From Spirochaetia bacterium (GTDB lineage Bacteria > Spirochaetota > Spirochaetia > PWKH01), in contig SKXS01000075.1 in the NCBI GenBank assembly GCA_007128345.1, forward strand, positions 1 to 5,539: a DNA stretch of 5,539 nucleotides, given 5' to 3'. Below, piece by piece: positions 1 to 5,539 of the stretch. Position 1 is the first letter of the stretch. Every line of letters starts with the position of its first letter. Made by a program: the position numbers and the translations under genes. Below the pieces are notes generated by a model, which was given only the letters and a program-made list of their open reading frames with translations, had not been told where the DNA came from and ran no database searches.

Positions 1-762
1 CGCCTTGCCGTACGGGATTCCAGCCGCAGACGGGTTTTTTACAGTCCCCATGGGTTCTCGTTCCTGCGCCGGGATGTGGGGATGCTGAAGCGGAGAATCT
101 TCTTTCTCCTGGAACTGGCTGCTGACAGAATCGGTAGAGGAACCATTATCGCGGTCTCCCAAGGGGAGCTAGCTGAAGCCCTGAAAATTACCTCCCGGGC
201 TCAAGCAGTTAACAACTTCATCGATGTATCTCCCATTCCTAAGGCTGGCAGGGAACGTTCCGGTATGCCGATCATAGCCACATGCGGCAGGATCATGCCG
301 CAGAAGAATCCTGCCCTGTTCAACGAACTGGCGCTCAGGTTCCCGGACTGCCGATTCCTCTGGATCGGTGACGGACCCGTGAAACACGAACTCACCGCAC
401 CTAATATTACCGTAACAGGGTTCATGACTCGGAAAGAAGCCATGGAGCTGGTTTCACGTGCATTGATATATGTCCAGCCGTCTCTCTGGGAGGGCATGCC
501 CGTATCCGTCCTGGAGGCAATGGCTGCAGGTGTGCCGGTGGTTGCATCAGACATCATCGGGAACCGGGATATCATCAACCACGGGAAAACCGGCCTGCTC
601 TGCCGGCCCGGCGATCTTTCCACATTTGCTGAAGCGGTTGGAGAACTGCTAGGTCACAGGGAACTCAGGGAGACCATCGGCTCACAGGCACGGGAGTACG
701 TCATGAAGTATCATGACTATCAAAGTGCCCTGCTGAAATACCAGGAACTCTATCTCACATAA
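1..762 (+). CDS. Glycosyltransferase family 4-like protein, C-terminal part (5' end outside window)
   Basis: Frame 1 is open from the first base, so the gene starts left of the window; the ATG at 76 is internal. The visible 253 residues are about two thirds of a usual 370-400 aa GT4 enzyme. Seen in order (window codon numbers): the YSPHGFSFL segment at 14-22, typical of the end of the N-terminal Rossmann domain; a VSQGE segment near 52-56; the GRIMPQKNP loop at 96-104, whose Lys102 fits the donor-phosphate-binding position; GDGP at 123-126; and the EX7E motif WEGMPVSVLE with Glu164 and Glu172, then AMAAGVPVVASD. These are the hallmarks of retaining GT-B transferases that use nucleotide-sugar donors. 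It probably adds a sugar to a lipid-linked repeat unit at the cytoplasmic membrane face. Donor and acceptor cannot be read from the sequence. Its TAA stop (760-762) touches the stop of the convergent Wzi-like gene. Confidence 0.93.
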   Translation, partial: RLAVRDSSRRRVFYSPHGFSFLRRDVGMLKRRIFFLLELAADRIGRGTIIAVSQGELAEALKITSRAQAVNNFIDVSPIPKAGRERSGMPIIATCGRIMPQKNPALFNELALRFPDCRFLWIGDGPVKHELTAPNITVTGFMTRKEAMELVSRALIYVQPSLWEGMPVSVLEAMAAGVPVVASDIIGNRDIINHGKTGLLCRPGDLSTFAEAVGELLGHRELRETIGSQAREYVMKYHDYQSALLKYQELYLT

Positions 763-2547
763 TCAGCGGAAGAGGTTCACCCCCACCTTGATGATATGAT
801 CACGCACCGGGTCCTCCCAGGGACCGAATGATGGTTCATAATCAGTATCATCACTAATCCGCTCGCGGCTAAGCGTATGCACATAGCGGTACGACGCAAA
901 GAGCTTTATGGGAAGTTTCTGAAGCTGCTTCGATACTCCTGTTTCTATGGAGAGGGTGCGCTCCATGACGTTGGCAGCGAAATCCTTCTCAGGGTACAGC
1001 CCTTTCCTATAATCGCTGTAGTTCATCGGCATATCTACCCGGTAGCCGTACTGTCCGCTCCTGCGTTGATACTTCAAAGTTACCATACCATCAAGCCCGG
1101 GCAGTATGCCCCCTGACGCACGCACAAGCAGTTCATCTGAATTCGGGTGCAGGGGATATCCCAGGTTCTCTCCCTTGTTCACATAGGCAGTCTCGAGCTC
1201 GTTGTCCCCACCCCGGTAGATTGGATGCAGCTGTTCCTCGTCCTCATGACGATAATGCGAATAGAAGAAGGGTTCCAAACGGGTATACTGCACAGACAGC
1301 AGGGAAAAAAGACCTACCGGCAGCGGCACATCTATACCCCCCTGGACACCGAGTATGTTCCGCGCTTCGGAGAACCATACAAGCGGATTGGGATGATGCA
1401 TCTCCGTGGTTGCCCATGATCCGTGGAGACGCAGTCCCCCGGGGAGATACCATTGGAGATCAACCCCTGCAAGCATATTGTCGTAGTCTCCCAGCAGGTT
1501 CTGCTGGAGCATGAGGACAGCAAACGGGTTGATGTAGCCGATCTCAAACCGTTTCTGCCATACGCAGGACTCATAGATGCCGAATATGAAGTTCATAGGC
1601 AGGTTTAGTTCCACACGCTTCATGCTGAACATGTTGTGGAAGTTGCTGTCATCTTTTGCGAGGCGGCTGTCTGAGAAAAACGGTTCTCCGTCAATCTCTG
1701 TGAGCGAAAACGTACCGAGAGAGCCTGTGAGGAACGTATAGCGCAGCCAGTCGCCGAATTCCAGGTAGCCTTCAAAGCCGTCAAAGGTCCTGGCGCTTCC
1801 TGCAAGCTGAAGGCTGTTGTGCCCTACTCCCCAGTTGCGGTGGAGCATGCCCCAACGGAACTGGACGGCACCATCCCGTAGGGAGAATGATATTTCTGGG
1901 AACATGTCAAAACCGAAGTAGAACCGTTCTGCCGGAATCTCATCCATGTAGACAACGCTCTTAGTGGGATCATCGAAGGCAAAGGTAAAGTAGAACCCTT
2001 CCCCGGGGATAGTGAAGTCATGGGAAGGCCAGAGCCGATTGTTCAATCTGTCAAGCCGGATACTGGCATCCATATGGAACGAAGCAAAATCAAGAAAATC
2101 ACCGTCTATGTAGGGACGTACTGCGCTGCGGAAGTCATATGCTCCTGATGCAACTGAGTAGGCCAGCTGGCTTTCCATCTCTGCACCGATGGCTACGCCA
2201 AAACCCCGCTCTTCGTCGTATCCATGGTAGGAACCTTCCCTGATCATCTGTGAGAAGCTCTCAGTCCCGTATTCGGGCACCAGTGATGAGCGCAAGGAAT
2301 TGATTTCACCCAACTCAGCAGGGGAAAACAGCTCCGGTTTGTGTATCATCTGGTCGAGAAGGGCGACCACAAAAGAAGCGCTGTAGGGCTTCACCGACAT
2401 CTGGGGTGCGACAGCTCCGCGGATCTCCGCAGAACGGATTACCTGATAGACACGGTGATCCAGGGGTACTGAGCGATGCTGGCCTGCAGAGAGCGCAGCG
2501 GCAGCAGCCACGCAGATTATCAGGCAAAGTATGGATACTCGTTTCAT
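763..2547 (-). CDS. Wzi-family capsule assembly outer-membrane protein
   Basis: A 594-residue protein with an N-terminal signal peptide: Lys-Arg, a hydrophobic core through the poly-Ala stretch, and likely cleavage after ALSA near residue 21. Residues about 25-90 are helical in character (DHRVYQVIRSAEIRGAV, then KPYSASFVVALLDQM), like the N-terminal domain of this family. The rest alternates aromatic and polar residues in beta-barrel fashion. The segment FRWGMLHRNWGVGHNSLQLA, around residues 230-248, matches the conserved R-W-G-x-G region of Wzi-like proteins. The C-terminus (KVGVNLFR) resembles an outer-membrane beta-signal, although the final residue is Arg rather than Phe. E. coli Wzi is about 480 aa, so this one is longer. 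By family, it is a surface lectin-like barrel that anchors or organises capsule. ATG 2547 is chosen over the upstream in-frame ATG 2592 because it has a strong Shine-Dalgarno and opens directly into the signal peptide. Last gene of the operon. Confidence 0.85.
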   Translation of the reverse strand: MKRVSILCLIICVAAAAALSAGQHRSVPLDHRVYQVIRSAEIRGAVAPQMSVKPYSASFVVALLDQMIHKPELFSPAELGEINSLRSSLVPEYGTESFSQMIREGSYHGYDEERGFGVAIGAEMESQLAYSVASGAYDFRSAVRPYIDGDFLDFASFHMDASIRLDRLNNRLWPSHDFTIPGEGFYFTFAFDDPTKSVVYMDEIPAERFYFGFDMFPEISFSLRDGAVQFRWGMLHRNWGVGHNSLQLAGSARTFDGFEGYLEFGDWLRYTFLTGSLGTFSLTEIDGEPFFSDSRLAKDDSNFHNMFSMKRVELNLPMNFIFGIYESCVWQKRFEIGYINPFAVLMLQQNLLGDYDNMLAGVDLQWYLPGGLRLHGSWATTEMHHPNPLVWFSEARNILGVQGGIDVPLPVGLFSLLSVQYTRLEPFFYSHYRHEDEEQLHPIYRGGDNELETAYVNKGENLGYPLHPNSDELLVRASGGILPGLDGMVTLKYQRRSGQYGYRVDMPMNYSDYRKGLYPEKDFAANVMERTLSIETGVSKQLQKLPIKLFASYRYVHTLSRERISDDTDYEPSFGPWEDPVRDHIIKVGVNLFR

Positions 2548-2551
2548 GCCA

Positions 2552-2559
2552 TTCTCCTT
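2552..2559 (-). promoter_or_regulatory. Ribosome binding site of the Wzi-like gene, decides its start
   Basis: AAGGAGAA on the minus strand, with its AAGGAG core six bases before ATG 2547. It lies in the 14-base gap just after the TAA (2562-2564) of the preceding gene, so terminating ribosomes could feed the Wzi-like gene by coupling. It rules against the longer reading from 2592, which would overlap the upstream gene and put 15 charged residues before the signal peptide. Confidence 0.75.
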
Positions 2560-2561
2560 CC

Positions 2562-3380
2562 TTACTGCTGGTACAGCTGATCGGAAAACCATTCCTGCAG
2601 GGAGGTGACCCGTCTCCTGAAGGCGCTCGGCAGATGGACTTCAAATCCGAGAAAGCGTGCTACAGGTTCACGTTCAGCGATCGTTACCAGCGCATACAGC
2701 AGTATGCCGCCATCCAGGAAATAGGCGGCCATTGAGATATTAAGTTCCTCCGGTCTTACCACGGGAAGGATGAGCATCACCCGCATAGTTGAAATATTAT
2801 CTACCTCCAGGAATATCTCCCTGTCGCGTATCGTATAGGTATGACGGTATACATTGCCCCCGAAGGATGTATCCCGCTGATAGACATATTCGACGGAATG
2901 AGCAGGAAGCTCTGCAGCTACCGGATCCGGGAGGGCTCTTTTACCCCGCTCATCAGCGATATAGTACGAGTCCCTGATAAGTGTGTGGGGAACCTCCCCT
3001 CTTCTGTGGGAGATATATGTTATTCCCTCCTGTGTGGAGATAGCACGCATTTGGTTGAATACGTCAAGCATCCTCTCCTCAAGGGTCATCCCGGCAAAGC
3101 TGTCCGGATACGGCATGTATACCAGGCTGTTTATAGTAAATCCGTCCGTAAAGGCTTCAACCTTTCTGGTCCGGTCCAACGCCAGGGAGTCGGCCGGTGC
3201 AAGATGTACAATTGACCCGCGCAGCGTCTGGGCCTCCAAGAGTTCTCCCGCGTACAATTCCCTGATATCTGACGCTGAGAGATCAGGAAGCAGATCAGAA
3301 AGCTGATCGGCATGAACTACCCCTGATACGGTACACAGGATGGTGAGAGCAATGATGCAAGTTCTGGTCATGTTGGTCAT
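2562..3380 (-). CDS. Exported protein of unknown function, DUF6675-like
   Basis: 272 residues. Residues 1-24 form a clear Sec signal peptide (MTNMTRTCIIALTILCTVSG, likely cut after VHA), with no lipobox Cys at the cleavage site, so the product should be soluble periplasmic or loosely membrane-associated. The mature part opens with DQLSDLLPDLSASDIRELYA and then shows mixed alpha/beta sequence. One modestly hydrophobic stretch near residues 217-235 (FLDGGILLYALVTIAERE) looks more like a buried strand than a true membrane helix. I recognise no catalytic motif. Overall it resembles the spirochaete-associated family I know as DUF6675; this comes from memory and was not checked by search. ATG 3380 is the first possible start after an in-frame TAA; its nearest GGAG (3393-3396) is 12 bases away, a weak site. 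It sits between an initiating sugar transferase and a Wzi-like protein, which suggests a role in polysaccharide export or surface assembly. Confidence 0.75.
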   Translation of the reverse strand: MTNMTRTCIIALTILCTVSGVVHADQLSDLLPDLSASDIRELYAGELLEAQTLRGSIVHLAPADSLALDRTRKVEAFTDGFTINSLVYMPYPDSFAGMTLEERMLDVFNQMRAISTQEGITYISHRRGEVPHTLIRDSYYIADERGKRALPDPVAAELPAHSVEYVYQRDTSFGGNVYRHTYTIRDREIFLEVDNISTMRVMLILPVVRPEELNISMAAYFLDGGILLYALVTIAEREPVARFLGFEVHLPSAFRRRVTSLQEWFSDQLYQQ

Positions 3381-3415
3381 AGGCAGTTAGTACTCCAATG
3401 GAATGTCTGGATCGA

Positions 3416-4789
3416 TCAATAGGCGTTTTTGTTGACAAATCCCTTGATAAACGTTAAAAAGATGATCTTCATATCAAAGAGAAAACTCCAGTTTCGTATG
3501 TAGAATAGATCAAATTCAATGCGCCGCCTCAATGATGTATTGCCCCGCCATCCGTTCACCTGTGCCCATCCGCTCATGCCCGCCTTCACCTTGTGCCGCA
3601 GCTGGTAGGCCGGTATCTCATTGATGAACCTGGCTACCAGGTCAGGCCGTTCAGGGCGGGGACCGATGAGGCTCATGTCTCCCTTGAGCACGTTGAAGAG
3701 CTGCGGCAGTTCGTCCAGGCTTGTCCGCCTGATGAACCGGCCGAACTTGGTAATCCTCGGGTCGTTCTTCACTGTCCAGGTTTTATCATTCGACTGCTGC
3801 TTCCTGCAGCTCATGGAACGAAATTTGAGCATGGTAAATACATTCCCATGCTCGGTGATACGCTGCTGCGTGTAGAATACCGGTCCTGGAGAAGTTATCT
3901 TCACCAGCAGTGCGACAAGAACCATGACAGGACTCAAGATAATAAGCGCCAGCAGACTGAAGAGAAAATCAAACCACCGCTTCCCCAGCTTCTGGAAGTA
4001 GGTCAGGTTGGTCTGGTTGATGTACATGATGGGCACTTTATAGAAATCGACGATCCGGGACCCGATGTACGTGAAGGGAAGATGCGGCAGGACGATCACG
4101 CTTTGGAGCAGATCGTAGCATTTAGCTATGATCTGCTGGCTGTAGGTGTACCAGTCATGGGGGTATCCGATAACCACCACATCCGGCTTTAGCTCCTTGA
4201 CGATTTCAAGGATGTCTCCTGAGTACTGGGGAACTTCCCCAATAGGTGAGCCGTTGGCATCAAACTGCCCGATGATGCGGAGACCGCTTCCGGGAAGCTT
4301 GGTTACAGCTAACGCGTAGCGCTTGATCTGGTCCCCATGACCAATGAGCAGCACACTCTTGAGTATCTTACCCCTGATGCGCAGCCTGCCGAGAAGATTC
4401 TTCAGGGTAACCCGTTCAATGACCAGAAAAAGAGCTACCATGACTGCATAGAGGGCGATGGAGATTCGGCTTACCTTGACATCAAAGAAGAAATAGAGGA
4501 TAACCACCAGGCAGAGGAATGACTGCAGGGAACTGTAGAGCACAAGCTGGAGCTCCTCAAGCCAGTTGAAAAACCGCATGCTCTGGTACAGACGGTTTCG
4601 GTTGAGAAAGTAGAGGAACAGCAGCAGTACAAGAATTGACAGTTTGACAAATATATCGAAGGGGTCACCCCGGCTGCCGGGAATGACGTAGAACCTGAGG
4701 AAATAGGCAAAGTACCAGGAGAAGAGGATAGTTATACTGTCGGCTATCACACGCAGGATGAAATAGTAATAATCCTTCTTCCCATCCAT
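3416..4789 (-). CDS. Polyprenyl-phosphate hexose-1-phosphate transferase (WcaJ/WbaP-type initiating sugar transferase)
   Basis: A 457-residue integral membrane enzyme that transfers a sugar-1-phosphate from a UDP-sugar to undecaprenyl phosphate, the first step of repeat-unit synthesis. Four N-terminal hydrophobic segments lie near residues 9-32, 46-64, 82-102 and 107-126. A Rossmann-like cytosolic domain (VLLIGHGDQ, then PDVVVIGYP) follows at about 146-240. The C-terminal catalytic domain begins at KRWFDFLFSLLALIILSPVM near 270, which in this family is a re-entrant membrane helix. It continues with SPGPVFYTQQR, FTMLKFRSMS, the RRTSLDELPQLFNVLKGDMS block carrying the catalytic Asp359-Glu360 pair, LIGPRPERP and KAGMSGWAQVNGWRG. 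Length and domain order are complete for the family. Glucose or galactose is the usual donor; which one applies cannot be read here. TTG 4795 is in frame but sits only two bases after the AGGGGA ribosome site, so ATG 4789 is preferred. First gene of the operon. Confidence 0.95.
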   Translation of the reverse strand: MDGKKDYYYFILRVIADSITILFSWYFAYFLRFYVIPGSRGDPFDIFVKLSILVLLLFLYFLNRNRLYQSMRFFNWLEELQLVLYSSLQSFLCLVVILYFFFDVKVSRISIALYAVMVALFLVIERVTLKNLLGRLRIRGKILKSVLLIGHGDQIKRYALAVTKLPGSGLRIIGQFDANGSPIGEVPQYSGDILEIVKELKPDVVVIGYPHDWYTYSQQIIAKCYDLLQSVIVLPHLPFTYIGSRIVDFYKVPIMYINQTNLTYFQKLGKRWFDFLFSLLALIILSPVMVLVALLVKITSPGPVFYTQQRITEHGNVFTMLKFRSMSCRKQQSNDKTWTVKNDPRITKFGRFIRRTSLDELPQLFNVLKGDMSLIGPRPERPDLVARFINEIPAYQLRHKVKAGMSGWAQVNGWRGNTSLRRRIEFDLFYIRNWSFLFDMKIIFLTFIKGFVNKNAY

Positions 4790-4797
4790 TACCAAGT

Positions 4798-4803
4798 TCC
4801 CCT
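4798..4803 (-). promoter_or_regulatory. Ribosome binding site of the sugar transferase gene, decides its start
   Basis: AGGGGA on the minus strand, eight bases before ATG 4789 and only two before the in-frame TTG 4795. The spacing favours the ATG and a 457-residue product over the 459-residue reading. Confidence 0.65.
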
Positions 4804-4821
4804 GTTCAGCTCAAAAACGAT

Positions 4822-4868
4822 AAAAAAAATGCTTCAAGCAGCCCACCTGCTCCCCGCAGCAGCCGCTT
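4822..4868 (-). promoter_or_regulatory. Leader hairpin followed by U8 tract, possible attenuator
   Basis: Within the presumed leader of the minus-strand operon, RNA from 4868 to 4863 (AAGCGG) can pair with 4841 to 4836 (CUGCUU, one G-U). Inside it, CUGCU (4862-4858) pairs with AGCAG (4851-4847) around a six-base loop, leaving a five-base bulge. Six bases later a run of eight U (4829-4822) begins. The spacer can itself pair with the 3' arm (UGCU/AGCA) to make a short hairpin directly against the U run, so the two folds compete for the same strand. This looks like a leader that could cause pausing or termination. The terminator helix is short, so the call is tentative. Confidence 0.35.
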
Positions 4869-4879
4869 AAAGTTTATTC

Positions 4880-4908
4880 AGTATGACTCTTCCTGTAATT
4901 CTTGTCAA
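4880..4908 (-). promoter_or_regulatory. Sigma70-type promoter of the polysaccharide operon
   Basis: Minus strand: a consensus -35 TTGACA at 4908-4903, a 17-base spacer, and -10 CATACT at 4885-4880 (four of six matches to TATAAT). Predicted transcription start is near 4873, giving a leader of about 84 bases before ATG 4789. It lies just downstream of the last stop of the decayed gene (4923) and upstream of the first operon gene, where a promoter is expected. Confidence 0.65.
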
Positions 4909-4922
4909 GAAAAGATTTTTAC

Positions 4923-5469
4923 TCACTCTTTCTGAGCAAGCAGCTCCTTGACATCATCTTCTGTAACCTCCAGAATAAAATTCCCAGCCCGTTCCGGAGA
5001 GAACATTTCATAAATATAACAACTTAGCGCCTCGGAAGATACATACTCTCCTACCTGGCATTGAAGAGTAGTGTGTCGCGAATTCATTTTGATTGCTGCC
5101 ACATCTCCTGTAACCTGCTGATCATAAAATGCGCTCCCCAGTTAGAAGATTTAACTTCATAAATTCCTGAATCAGATGCTAAAATCATTGCACCTCTCAA
5201 GTGGCCACCAAGATTGATCAGTCACTGCAGAGTTATGTGTTTGGATACAATTCGATTGTGTGCACATTCCGTGCGATCAGGAAATGTCAGCACTGTGCCG
5301 GTATACCTGATCCGGGACAGTAAAAAGTAAAAAATGAGCAGACACGCAGGCAACATACTGTTCACCAAATACCCAGGAAGATAAAAATAATAAAGAACTC
5401 TTTGTGATCGTGAAGCAGTAGTATATGGTAATCATTCAGTTCAGGAATACGGATTTAGTGTATGTTCAT
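4923..5469 (-). pseudogene. Probable decayed gene of about 180 codons, predicted membrane protein, function unknown
   Basis: No intact frame spans this stretch, but the minus strand reads as successive protein-like pieces. From ATG 5469: MNIH, an in-frame TAA, then IRIPELNDYHILLLHDHKEF and a hydrophobic FIIFIFLGIW. Next, in a second frame, LPACLLIFYFLLSRIRYTGT, then VLTFPDRTECAHNRIVSKH, a TGA at about 5215-5217, then GGHLRGAMILASDSGIYEVK. Near a G4 run (5136-5139) a third frame takes over: LGSAFYDQQVTGDVAAIKMN, and finally EVTEDDVKELLAQKE with TGA at 4923-4925. Both frame changes go in the same direction and each equals one missing base; restoring one G gives SSNWGSAFYDQQ. The span is the right length for a single gene with one or two membrane helices. 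Alternatives are two real tiny genes (5188-5084, 34 aa; 5087-4923, 54 aa) overlapping at ATGA, or sequencing errors in homopolymers. I recognise no family. Confidence 0.4.
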
Positions 5470-5474
5470 AGGAT

Positions 5475-5482
5475 TCCTCCTT
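5475..5482 (-). promoter_or_regulatory. Perfect Shine-Dalgarno before a four-codon reading frame
   Basis: AAGGAGGA on the minus strand, five bases before ATG 5469. The frame that follows stops at its fifth codon (TAA 5455-5457) but stays open for another 31 codons afterwards. It is the best ribosome site in the window and has no intact gene behind it, which supports loss of a once-translated gene. Confidence 0.55.
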
Positions 5483-5500
5483 CATGTAACCGCATGTAAC
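5483..5500. repeat. Tandem CATGTAAC repeat, 10-base period
   Basis: CATGTAAC occurs at 5483-5490 and again at 5493-5500, two bases apart. On the minus strand this reads GTTACATG twice, directly before the Shine-Dalgarno at 5482. The period equals about one helical turn, as in some operators, but two 8-base copies can also arise by chance. Confidence 0.4.
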
Positions 5501-5517
5501 AGGAATACTGTGTTCTC

Positions 5518-5523
5518 ATTCTA
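5518..5523 (-). promoter_or_regulatory. Possible -10 element TAGAAT at the window edge
   Basis: TAGAAT on the minus strand matches the -10 consensus at five of six positions and lies about 49 bases upstream of ATG 5469. The matching -35 would fall outside the window, so it cannot be confirmed. Confidence 0.2.
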
Positions 5524-5539
5524 AACTTTTTTCTATTAG

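Noticed and set aside
76..762. ATG 76 as the true start of the glycosyltransferase
   Set aside because: The frame is open to base 1 and codes for the conserved YSPHGFSFL segment upstream of this ATG, so it is an internal Met.
809..826. GGTCC/GGACC hairpin as a terminator for the glycosyltransferase
   Set aside because: Short stem inside the Wzi-like coding sequence with no following T run on either strand.
2548..2592. Longer Wzi-like start at 2592
   Set aside because: It would overlap the upstream gene, lacks a ribosome site at the right spacing, and puts charged residues before an otherwise normal signal peptide.
3593..4192. 199-aa plus-strand frame opposite the sugar transferase
   Set aside because: It is antisense to a complete gene with all family motifs and has no recognisable protein features of its own.
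5275..5312. Inverted repeat GATCAGG / CCTGATC
   Set aside because: Seven-base arms 24 bases apart with no U run, lying inside protein-like sequence; easily due to chance.
5282..5435. Hydrophobic 51-aa minus-strand frame starting at ATG 5435
   Set aside because: No ribosome site, a stop codon directly before the ATG, and it competes with better protein-like frames over the same bases.
4796..5539. Integron attC sites, CRISPR repeats or tRNA genes in the gene-poor right end
   Set aside because: I looked for paired RYYYAAC/GTTRRRY cores, regularly spaced repeats and cloverleaf arms, and found none convincing.

Overview
The window looks like one edge of an extracellular or capsular polysaccharide locus in a Gram-negative (diderm) bacterium. 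An outer-membrane Wzi-type beta-barrel protein and two exported proteins with signal peptides support a diderm. The middle exported protein resembles a small uncharacterised family that I associate with spirochaetes (DUF6675-like), so a spirochaete is my best guess. That is an inference from memory, not a demonstrated assignment. The genes have a moderate-GC, well-mixed codon usage, while the right-hand 740 bases are visibly more AT-rich.

Layout. Bases 1-762 (+) hold the C-terminal two thirds of a GT-B fold, family 4-like glycosyltransferase whose start lies left of the window. Directly abutting it, tail to tail with no spacer, is a three-gene minus-strand operon. In transcription order it encodes a polyprenyl-phosphate hexose-1-phosphate transferase (4789-3416), an exported DUF6675-like protein of unknown function (3380-2562), and a Wzi-family outer-membrane protein (2547-763). 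Gaps are 35 and 14 bases. A good sigma70-type promoter (TTGACA, 17 bases, CATACT) lies at 4908-4880. The roughly 84-base leader between it and the first gene carries a bulged hairpin followed by a run of eight U.

Bases 4923-5469 contain no intact gene of ordinary size. The minus strand reads as a sequence of plausible protein fragments in three frames, starting at an ATG with a perfect Shine-Dalgarno and ending at TGA 4923-4925. I interpret this as a decayed gene of about 180 codons with a predicted membrane segment. The alternative is two tiny overlapping ORFs (34 and 54 aa, ATGA junction).

How the genes fit together. The phosphotransferase would start the repeat unit by moving a sugar-1-phosphate onto the lipid carrier. 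The glycosyltransferase would extend it on the cytoplasmic face, and the Wzi-like barrel would hold or organise the finished polymer at the cell surface. The protein between them is secreted and co-transcribed, so it is a candidate envelope partner in the same process, but its role is unknown.
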